From the NCBI GenBank assembly GCA_902500755.1, contig CABVRV010000020.1:1-48353 (forward strand): DNA of 48,353 nucleotides, in the 5' to 3' direction. Under the pieces are notes generated by a model, which was not told the DNA's origin, ran no database searches, and worked only from the letters and a program-made list of their open reading frames with translations. The DNA comes from an uncultured Nitrospira sp. (lineage in GTDB: Bacteria > Nitrospirota > Nitrospiria > Nitrospirales > Nitrospiraceae). The position numbers and the translations under genes are program-made. How positions within the stretch are numbered: position 1 is the first letter of the stretch; every line of letters begins with the position of its first letter. Shown here piece by piece: positions 41,975 to 48,353 of this stretch.

Positions 41975-43342
41975 ATGGTCGCAGCACAAGCCACACCCCA
42001 CAGCTCGCCACCGAAAAATACTCCGTGGGCCACTCTCTTACAATTGGAAAGAATGGTTCGCGCTGCCGCCACTCAGCAAGAGCTGCAATTTCTCATTGTC
42101 AACGAAACGCGTCGGTTGGTGTCGTACAGACAGGCGATTTTGCTGATTCCGTCCTCGGCGGCTGCGTCGAAATATGATGTGCGGGCCGCTTCGAGTGTGC
42201 CCGTCGTCGACCGTACGGTACCGGTGATGCAATGGACCGAGCGGCTGATCCAGAGTCTGCGCGACACTTCGAACAGCCACGACATCCAGCAGGTTAAAGA
42301 GGCCGATTGTCCTCCCGAACTTCAGTCAGAGTGGAATGAATTCAGCACTGGTCATGGCCTGTGGTGTCCGCTGAGACATCCAGACGGACAGATGCTGGGC
42401 GGTCTGTGGCTCACGCGCGATCAACCATGGCCGGAGCACGAAATCACGGTGCTTCAACGACTCAGCGAGGCCTATGCCTACGCCTGGCGCGCGGTCGGTC
42501 CATCCAAGAACCTCCGATGGCGCTGGGGCCTGAGTCGGACGACGACCTGTCTGCTTGCCGGAGCGGTGGTGAGCGCGCTGATCGTTCCTGTCCCCATGTC
42601 GACCGTGGCTCCCGCCAAGATTGTGGCCAAGAATCCGTTGATTGTCAGCGCGCCGATCGACGGGGTCATCGCGGACATTGCCGTGCTGCCGAATACCGAG
42701 GTCACACAAGGAGAGCTGTTATTCCGGTACGAGGATACGACCTTCCGCAGCGACTATCAGATCGCGGAACGCAACCTGGATGTGGCGATGGCGCAGTATC
42801 GCCGGGCGGCTCAGGGGGCGTTTGTGGAGGCCGACCAAAAGGCCGATGTGCCGCTGTTGAAGGCGGAAGTGGAGTTGCGGGAAACGGAGCGGAACTATAC
42901 TTATGAACGATTGGCCAAAGTGGAGGTCAAGGCAGAACAGGCAGGGCTGGTTCTGTACAGCGATAAGTCCGATTGGATCGGAAAACCGGTCGTCGTCGGC
43001 CAGCGCATGATGGAACTGGCGAACCCTCGGCAGGTGGAAGTCAGAATCGATCTCCCGGTCGACGATGCCATCGTGCTGCGCGAGGGGGCAGCGGTGTCGT
43101 TATTTCTCAACGCCCATCCGTTATCCAGCGTGTCGGCCACGCTGAGTCATGCGAGCTACCATGCCGAAGTCCTGCCGAACAACACCTTGGCCTATCGTGT
43201 CACGGCCCAGCTTGGAGAAGGGGCGCCGGAATTGCGGATCGGGTGGCAGGGCAGCGCAAAGATTTACGGAGCGAACGTGTCGCTGTTCACCTATCTGTTC
43301 CGCCGTCCGATGTCCGCGCTCAGGCCGTGGATTGGGCTGTGA
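41975..43342 (+). CDS. GAF domain - transmembrane helix - HlyD adaptor fusion
   Basis: 455 aa from ATG 41975, 11 bp after the previous stop; TTG 41936 would overlap it. Residues ~20-165 form a GAF-like sensor domain (L-E-R-M-V-R-A-A-A-T-Q-Q-E-L, L-W-C-P-L-R-H-P-D-G-Q, G-G-L-W-L-T-R-D). A single transmembrane helix (about 189-207) follows, then a periplasmic HlyD region with V-S-A-P-I-D-G-V-I-A-D-I and a coiled coil. The topology puts GAF in the cytoplasm. GAF fused to an adaptor is unusual; it may sense a small molecule or dock the partner protease. Overlaps the next gene by 4 bp if the GTG at 43339 is used. Confidence 0.85.
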   Translation: MVAAQATPHSSPPKNTPWATLLQLERMVRAAATQQELQFLIVNETRRLVSYRQAILLIPSSAAASKYDVRAASSVPVVDRTVPVMQWTERLIQSLRDTSNSHDIQQVKEADCPPELQSEWNEFSTGHGLWCPLRHPDGQMLGGLWLTRDQPWPEHEITVLQRLSEAYAYAWRAVGPSKNLRWRWGLSRTTTCLLAGAVVSALIVPVPMSTVAPAKIVAKNPLIVSAPIDGVIADIAVLPNTEVTQGELLFRYEDTTFRSDYQIAERNLDVAMAQYRRAAQGAFVEADQKADVPLLKAEVELRETERNYTYERLAKVEVKAEQAGLVLYSDKSDWIGKPVVVGQRMMELANPRQVEVRIDLPVDDAIVLREGAAVSLFLNAHPLSSVSATLSHASYHAEVLPNNTLAYRVTAQLGEGAPELRIGWQGSAKIYGANVSLFTYLFRRPMSALRPWIGL

Positions 43343-43350
43343 AATCACCA

Positions 43351-45471
43351 ATGGATCAGCAGCGTGAATCCATCTTGCCGCCGTTGCGGGAGGATCTCCA
43401 GCTGCTGCCCGGAGCCCCAGCTCCTGATGGGTCGCCGATCTGGGTTCTGGTAGACCAGCTTCGTGGCAAGTATTTCCAGATCAGCTGGCCGGCCTACCAG
43501 ATGCTCTCGCGCTGGAAGGGCCGGTCAGCGGAAGCCATCCTGTCGGCGATTCATGCTGAGACGACCTGTCGCGTCACGGCTCAGGATATCGACGAGTTTC
43601 TGCGGTTCTTGTCCAAGAACTATCTCATGCGCGATCCGCCGCAGGGAGGGTATCGAACCTATCTCGCCCAAGCAGAAGCGGCCAAGCCACAGTGGCTGAC
43701 GTGGTTGGCCCACCACTATCTGTTCTTCCAAGTGCCGTTGGTCCGGCCGGATCGATTTCTTCATGCGACGCTTCCGTTTGTTGAATGGCTCTTTGCCCCA
43801 GCCGTGGCATGGATCATTGGACTGGTCGGGCTGATCGGGATCTATCTCGTCTCCCGTCAGTGGGACACATTTTCCGCCACCATGTTGCATTTCTTCACGC
43901 CGCGTGGGTTTGCGTTGTACGTGCTCTGTCTGGTCATCGTCAAGATCTTTCATGAACTCGGGCATGCCTATACCGCGACACGCTACGGCTGCCGCGTGTC
44001 GACCATGGGTGTCGCCGCGATCTTACTCGTCCCGATGCTGTACTCCGACACCTCCGATGCCTGGAAATTGACCTCCCGACGTCAGCGTGCCGCCATTGGG
44101 GCTGCCGGGATGATTGTGGAATGTGCAGTGGCGGCACTCGCGATCTTCGCGTGGAGCTTTCTGGACGACGGGGTGGGAAGAAGCCTGGCATTTCTCATGG
44201 CGACGACCAGCTTGGCGTTGGGAGCGGCGATTAACCTGAACCCGTTCATGCGGTTCGATGGCTATTACGTACTCTCCGACTTACTCGGCATCCCAAATCT
44301 GCATGAGCGGGCCTTTGCGTTCGGCCAGTGGCAGATCCGACGAATCCTGTTTGGGCTGGATACGCCGATGCCAGAGCCGGTGTCTGCGGCGCGGCGACGC
44401 TTCTTGGTTGGGTTCGCCTGGGCCACGTGGGCGTACCGGTTCTTGCTGTTTCTGGGGATCGCCTTGGTGGTCTATCACTTCTTCTTCAAGTTGCTGGGAC
44501 TCATCCTGTTCGCCTTCGAAATCGGCTGGTTCATCGTGCTGCCGATTATGCGTGAACTCAAGGCCTGGTGGATGTTACGCGCGGCGGTTCGCGAACAGCG
44601 ACGAATATGGATCACCGCCGGCGCAGTGGGTGTCCTCACGGCTGTGCTGTTCGTCCCGTGGTCGGATCGAATCACCCTCCCGGCTGTGTTGGAATCGATG
44701 CCCCATGCCACGATCTATGCACCGGCTCCGGGCAGAATCGTCGAGCTGACCTTAGCGGAAGGCCGTCACGTGGACAAAGGCACCGGACTCATTACCCTGG
44801 AATCCCCGGTACTGGAAAAAGAGGTGGCGTTAACGCAGAAGCGGATCGAGGTTGAACAGTTGAGAGGACGGCGCCAGTTCGTGGATCAACAAGAACTGTC
44901 AAAACATCAGGTCACGATCGAAGCGCTGAAGGCACGGCTCTCGCAGCTTGAGGGTCTTGTGCAACAACAGCAGACGCTCTCGCTCGTATCGCCGATCTCA
45001 GGACGAGTCACCGACCGTGCAGAGGCGTTGCATGTGGGACGCTGGATTAATAAGGAACTACCGCTTGCCTATGTCGTGGACCCAGCAGGCGAAGAGGTGC
45101 ATGCGGTCGCGCCAGAAACTGACGTCGGCTATCTCCAATCAGGCCAGTCGGCTCGATTCATTCCCGACGGCGCCGAGCGGCCGAGCGTGAGAGCGCAGGT
45201 GATAGAGATTCGGGATATCGATGAGTACAGCTTCACGGTTCCCTATCTGGCCTCCCTCTACGGCGGCGAGGTGCCGGTGCGGGAAGATGCCAATCATCGG
45301 CTGCGGCCTGAGACCTCCGTCTATCGGATCACCCTCCGTCTCGCCGAGCCGGCTCCCCGATGGAACCAAGCCGTGCGGGGCACCGTGTTGGTGGATGGCC
45401 CTCGCATCAGTTTTGCTCAACGGGCCTGGGAGAAGGGCGTTCGGGTCCTGATCCGCGAAAGCGGGGCCTGA
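43351..45471 (+). CDS. Multi-pass M50 metalloprotease with PqqD-like N-terminus and HlyD-like C-terminus
   Basis: 706 aa. N-terminal ~15-95 (W-V-L-V-D-Q-L-R-G-K-Y-F-Q-I-S, then D-I-D-E-F-L-R-F-L) looks like a PqqD/RRE-type domain. The membrane part contains the zinc motif H-E-L-G-H (residues 201-205) and N-L-N-P-F-M-R-F-D-G-Y-Y with D303, the site-2-protease third ligand, within about six to eight helices. The C-terminal ~480-700 is an HlyD-type adaptor (V-L-E-S-M-P-H-A-T, P-A-P-G-R-I-V-E-L, coiled coil, S-P-I-S-G-R-V-T). ATG used; GTG 43339 would overlap the previous stop. No ABC ATPase is encoded nearby. Confidence 0.88.
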   Translation: MDQQRESILPPLREDLQLLPGAPAPDGSPIWVLVDQLRGKYFQISWPAYQMLSRWKGRSAEAILSAIHAETTCRVTAQDIDEFLRFLSKNYLMRDPPQGGYRTYLAQAEAAKPQWLTWLAHHYLFFQVPLVRPDRFLHATLPFVEWLFAPAVAWIIGLVGLIGIYLVSRQWDTFSATMLHFFTPRGFALYVLCLVIVKIFHELGHAYTATRYGCRVSTMGVAAILLVPMLYSDTSDAWKLTSRRQRAAIGAAGMIVECAVAALAIFAWSFLDDGVGRSLAFLMATTSLALGAAINLNPFMRFDGYYVLSDLLGIPNLHERAFAFGQWQIRRILFGLDTPMPEPVSAARRRFLVGFAWATWAYRFLLFLGIALVVYHFFFKLLGLILFAFEIGWFIVLPIMRELKAWWMLRAAVREQRRIWITAGAVGVLTAVLFVPWSDRITLPAVLESMPHATIYAPAPGRIVELTLAEGRHVDKGTGLITLESPVLEKEVALTQKRIEVEQLRGRRQFVDQQELSKHQVTIEALKARLSQLEGLVQQQQTLSLVSPISGRVTDRAEALHVGRWINKELPLAYVVDPAGEEVHAVAPETDVGYLQSGQSARFIPDGAERPSVRAQVIEIRDIDEYSFTVPYLASLYGGEVPVREDANHRLRPETSVYRITLRLAEPAPRWNQAVRGTVLVDGPRISFAQRAWEKGVRVLIRESGA

Positions 45472-45511
45472 TGAGGGTGTTGAGGCGCGTCAAGCGGGGT
45501 TACGGGTTTCA

Positions 45512-45568
45512 AGTTTCAGGTTCTTGGCTTCTGCACAACGCGACACGTTGAACGTGAAACCTGAAACT
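45512..45568. repeat. REP-like inverted repeat after the M50 gene
   Basis: AGTTTCAGGTT (45512-45522) pairs with AACCTGAAACT (45558-45568); inside lies CACGTTGAACGTG. It is 40 bp after the M50 stop and probably acts as a transcript end or belongs to a dispersed repeat family. Confidence 0.6.
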
Positions 45569-45667
45569 CAGGATCGAAGGAGCGAGATACGGCGGTGTGC
45601 TTGGCGACGTTCTTCAATACGACCGCCGAATTCTGGATGAATCTCCAGATCAGTTGGAAGCGGTCGA

Positions 45668-45862
45668 TTAAGCAATCGCGTATTCGACGGATTTCGGATT
45701 CTGCACCCGCTTTGAGGCGTTGAGGATTTCAATGCCGACGATGTTCCCCTCCTTGTCATAGTCCAGAATGACACCGGGCTTGTCCTCGTCACTCTCCTCC
45801 ACAGGAGCATCACTGAATTCGATCGTCAACACATCCACTTCTTCGTCATATTTCACCTTCAT
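45668..45862 (-). CDS. DUF2283-family protein (antitoxin-like)
   Basis: 64 aa from the ATG at 45862, with GGAGG five bases upstream; ATGA overlaps the stop of the preceding DUF4258 gene. Pattern M-K-V-K-Y-D-E-E-V-D-V-L-T-I-E-F-S, then G-V-I-L-D-Y-D-K-E-G-N-I-V-G-I-E-I-L-N-A-S is typical of DUF2283, which is repeatedly found beside DUF4258 or RelE-like proteins. Likely role: partner or antitoxin of the upstream protein. Confidence 0.85.
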   Translation of the reverse strand: MKVKYDEEVDVLTIEFSDAPVEESDEDKPGVILDYDKEGNIVGIEILNASKRVQNPKSVEYAIA

Positions 45863-46116
45863 GGCTTCCTCCAATACTTACTGACCTTGCTGGTGCGATA
45901 CACGGTGACCACGATGGCTGGATCCATCGTTTCGTTGACCATCACGCGCAACAAGTATGCCTTCCCGTTGATCTCCACTCGCGACTGGTAGCACGTAATG
46001 CCGTTGACTTCCTGGACCTTTTGCTCTGGATTATAGAGAGCTTGTTCCACAAGCCTCTGCGGGATTTTACGCTTTTCCAGTTCTTGGAGCACGTGCTTAG
46101 AGAATTGAAACTTCAT
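45859..46116 (-). CDS. DUF4258-family protein (toxin-like)
   Basis: 85 aa. Begins M-K-F-Q-F-S-K-H-V-L-Q-E-L-E-K-R-K-I and contains the beta-strand block L-L-R-V-M-V-N-E-T and V-V-T-V-Y-R-T-S-K-V-S-K-Y-W, as in the RelE-like DUF4258 family. Its TGA overlaps the ATG of the DUF2283 gene, a classic tightly coupled pair. The pair sits between the M50 gene and the large surface protein, on the opposite strand. Toxicity is an inference from the family context. Confidence 0.8.
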   Translation of the reverse strand: MKFQFSKHVLQELEKRKIPQRLVEQALYNPEQKVQEVNGITCYQSRVEINGKAYLLRVMVNETMDPAIVVTVYRTSKVSKYWRKP

Positions 46117-46543
46117 CGCGTTGGACTCTTCTCGGTCAGTTCCAACTCAAGCCTCTGCTGGCCAGGCCGAGGCGGGGCCTTCGTCTGCCACACGCTGCAC
46201 TCCTCTTAGGTGTCCGGAGCTTACCCGTTTCCTCTTGAGAAAGCACGTCTTGGCTTGGGAATTGTTGGGCCTGCCCTGCCTGTCCTGTGCCAGATGAGGA
46301 CTCACCACGAACAGACTTCTGGGGCAGCACACGAGGACCAGAGCGCGGGGTAGGACCGAGAGCCCTCCCTCCGAAGCATTTGGCTAGCAACGGGCGTCCT
46401 TCGTCACATTCAGTATTCACGATAAATCGTCCTGCAGAGCACCATCTAACTCCCCTGTCAGAAAGGGGAATTTGCTTCGGGAAGTGGCACCGGCTTGCTA
46501 AATTATTCCTGGTAAATCGGAGAACTCCGTTCTTCTCGCTACC
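46117..46543. other. Upstream region of the large surface protein
   Basis: 427 bases without a supported gene. The 19-mer shared with 16485-16503 is at 46432-46450, directly followed by a hairpin TCCCCT/AGGGGA at 46451-46469. There is no good Shine-Dalgarno before the next ATG. The central part (46160-46430) is G/C-rich with short antisense frames that look like chance. Confidence 0.45.
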
Positions 46544-48353
46544 ATGAGAATCCTACGTCGACGCAAGAAGACTGCAGCAAAATCAGCTTGCGGTCATCAG
46601 CGGACTTCCGTGCAGGTGGCCGCGCCTTTTTCCTCTTACAGTGCCTCCTGGTTCGCGCTCGAATCGCGGATCATGTTCGATGGGGCGGGTGTCGCGACGC
46701 TCAGCACCGTTGCCATCGAGCCACTCGCCCAGAGTCAAGCTGAAGCGCTCTCGTCGCCTGAGGACGTGACCGCTAGCGATGCCCTGCCTGGTCCGGCACC
46801 GACGGGTGAGCCGCAGTTCAACGCCAGCGACCAGGCGTTGTTTGATGCTCTGGCGGCGTACGATATGTCAGCAGCTCGTCAGGAAATCGTCTTTCTTTCT
46901 TCCAGCGTTCGCGACTACCAACAACTGCTCGATGGCATCAGCCACAACGTCGAAGTGATCATCCTCGATCCTGCCCGCGACGGCGTCACACAGATGGCGG
47001 AGGTGCTAGCCGGTCGGACGGGCATCGACGCGATCCACCTGATCGGCGAAGGGACCGAAGCCGAGTTGCATCTCGGTGTCAGCTTCCTGACACAAGAGTC
47101 GATCAGCACGACTTACGCACAACACTTCCAGCAAATTGGTCAAAGTCTCTCGGCAGATGCCGACGTCCTGATCTACGGCTGTAACTTCGGCCGCGGCGAG
47201 ACAGGACAATTGGCCATGAACACGCTCGCCACGCTGACCGGCGCCGATGTGGCAGCAAGTAGCGACCGGACCGGCCATGTAACAGAGTTTGGCGACTGGC
47301 AGCTTGAAGCCTCGATCGGTGCGATCGAAGCGTCAATCGCGATCGGGCAGGACGCGCAGGCCCAATGGGAACATGCACTGGCAACTTATACAGTGACAAA
47401 TACGAACAACTCAGGCGCCGGATCGTTGCGACAGGCAATTTTAGATGCCAATGCCAATGCCGGTGCAGACACCATTGTGTTCAGCATCGGCAGCGGGGGC
47501 CAGCGCATCCGGCCCACTTCAGCCTTGCCGACAATCACTGACACCGTGACCATCGACGGCTGGACCCAGCCCGGATTCACCGGCACGCCGCTCATCGAGC
47601 TGCGGGGCGACAATGCTGGAGCAGGCGTCGATGGGCTTACGTTCTCGAGCACCAGTGACGGCAGCGTGGCGCGCGGCCTTGTGATCTACGACTACACGCG
47701 CGACGGCATTTTGATCCAGGCTGGTGCCGACAACATTACAATCCGTGGGAACTGGATCGGCACCACCGGTACCGGTACAACCGGCGACGGCAACGGCGAT
47801 GATGGGATCGAAATTGCCGGTTCCGGTGCCATCATTGGTGGCACCGGAACAAACGATCGGAACGTCATCACTAATAACGCCGATGAGGGCATCACGATCG
47901 TCGGTTCAGGCGTGACCGGGCATTTGATCCAAAGCAACTATATTGGCGTGGATCCAGACGGCTCGACCGGAGGCGGGAATGCTGATGTGGGCATCGCCAT
48001 TATCTCAGGAACCGGCAACACGATCGGTGGCACCACTGCCGCCTCCCGCAACGTGATTTCAAGAAACGTCGAAGGCATTGAAATCAATACCTCCAACAAC
48101 ATCGCGCAAGGCAACTATATCGGTGTTGCTGCGGACGGCACGACAGCCAAAGGCAACCAATCCGGCAATGGCGTCCAGATCCAGGGTAGCTCCACGGGAA
48201 ACCTTATCGGCGGCACTGCAGTCGGGGCCGGTAATGTGATTGCTTACAATGCCAACAACGGCGTGGATGTGGTGAATGGTACCGGCCACGCCGTGCTTGG
48301 CAACCAAATCCACTCGAACACGGCACTTGGGATCAACCTAGACGCGGCCGGTG
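46544..48353 (+). CDS. Large DUF4347 / parallel beta-helix surface protein with LESRIMFDGA leader motif (5' part, runs off window)
   Basis: At least 603 codons open to the window end, ATG at 46544. The basic N-terminus (M-R-I-L-R-R-R-K-K) has no hydrophobic Sec core. Residues 39-48 read L-E-S-R-I-M-F-D-G-A, a variant of the LEPR-type motif found near the N-terminus of giant DUF4347 proteins. DUF4347 covers about 114-274 (E-I-V-F-L-S-S-S-V-R-D-Y, V-I-I-L-D-P-A-R-D-G, Y-G-C-N-F-G-R-G-E-T-G). From ~285 on come G-S-L-R-Q-A-I-L-D-A-N and repeated N-x-I-G-G-T/N-Y-I-G-V units of a right-handed beta-helix. Probably an adhesin or exopolymer-active protein exported by the upstream M50/HlyD/TolC system. 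A poor ribosome-binding site is notable. Confidence 0.88.
   Translation, partial: MRILRRRKKTAAKSACGHQRTSVQVAAPFSSYSASWFALESRIMFDGAGVATLSTVAIEPLAQSQAEALSSPEDVTASDALPGPAPTGEPQFNASDQALFDALAAYDMSAARQEIVFLSSSVRDYQQLLDGISHNVEVIILDPARDGVTQMAEVLAGRTGIDAIHLIGEGTEAELHLGVSFLTQESISTTYAQHFQQIGQSLSADADVLIYGCNFGRGETGQLAMNTLATLTGADVAASSDRTGHVTEFGDWQLEASIGAIEASIAIGQDAQAQWEHALATYTVTNTNNSGAGSLRQAILDANANAGADTIVFSIGSGGQRIRPTSALPTITDTVTIDGWTQPGFTGTPLIELRGDNAGAGVDGLTFSSTSDGSVARGLVIYDYTRDGILIQAGADNITIRGNWIGTTGTGTTGDGNGDDGIEIAGSGAIIGGTGTNDRNVITNNADEGITIVGSGVTGHLIQSNYIGVDPDGSTGGGNADVGIAIISGTGNTIGGTTAASRNVISRNVEGIEINTSNNIAQGNYIGVAADGTTAKGNQSGNGVQIQGSSTGNLIGGTAVGAGNVIAYNANNGVDVVNGTGHAVLGNQIHSNTALGINLDAAG

Noticed and set aside
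46136-46420. 94-aa minus-strand frame upstream of the surface protein
   Set aside because: G/C-rich low-complexity reading with no ribosome-binding site; likely chance.

Overview
The window is a Gram-negative chromosomal segment. It carries LPS biogenesis genes (lpxC, lptE), outer-membrane TolC-type export genes and standard housekeeping genes (der, leuS, holA, rpsT, pyrF, tRNA-His). The mix also includes a di-haem cytochrome c peroxidase, MauE/DoxX-like, SUMF1-fold and PPK2 proteins, together with a 126-bp terminal-inverted-repeat element (33581-33706) of a kind I recall as abundant in Nitrospira. My best guess is Nitrospirota, genus Nitrospira or a relative; this is inferred from gene style, not from a marker gene.

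Layout. 1-5.1 kb: tail of a RelE/ParE-type toxin, a cupin, then on the minus strand an ECF sigma / anti-sigma / secreted-protein operon and a secreted protein made of a duplicated domain. 5.2-13.5 kb: housekeeping block (der, HAD nucleotidase, methyltransferase, leuS, lptE, holA, rpsT, pyrF, tRNA-His). 13.5-18.2 kb: a gene-poor accessory stretch behind tRNA-His, with a diverged direct repeat flanking an orphan gene, a glycosyltransferase, a decayed coding stretch and several small envelope proteins. 18.2-20.7 kb: a membrane-anchored hypothetical protein, an HI0933-type flavoprotein and a 51-aa zinc ribbon.

20.7-26.8 kb is an oxidative-stress island: xth and oxyR (minus), then a small repeat-containing secreted protein, catalase, Dps and a di-haem peroxidase (plus). 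The OxyR retains both redox cysteines at positions 199 and 208. 26.9-33.6 kb holds MscS, a lipoprotein, a SUMF1-fold protein, PPK2, a MauE/DoxX-like protein, GDPD and an orphan ParB-domain protein whose start codons overlap head to head, and a pterin dehydratase. 33.6-39.1 kb holds a cobalamin-type radical SAM RiPP enzyme with no visible precursor, a CMD/AhpD-like peroxidase, an inositol-monophosphatase family protein, a HARE-HTH regulator with a consensus promoter, and lpxC.

39.7-48.35 kb is the most interesting part. Four tightly packed genes encode a TolC-like lipoprotein, an HlyD-type adaptor, a GAF-TM-HlyD fusion, and a multi-pass M50 metalloprotease fused to an HlyD-type domain with a PqqD-like N-terminal region. 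After a small DUF4258/DUF2283 toxin-antitoxin-like pair comes the start of a large DUF4347/beta-helix surface protein that runs off the window. That protein has a LESRIMFDGA motif near its N-terminus (a variant of the LEPR-type motif) and no evident Sec signal. No ABC ATPase is present. I propose an M50-based export system in which the protease protein recognises the substrate leader; this is inference.
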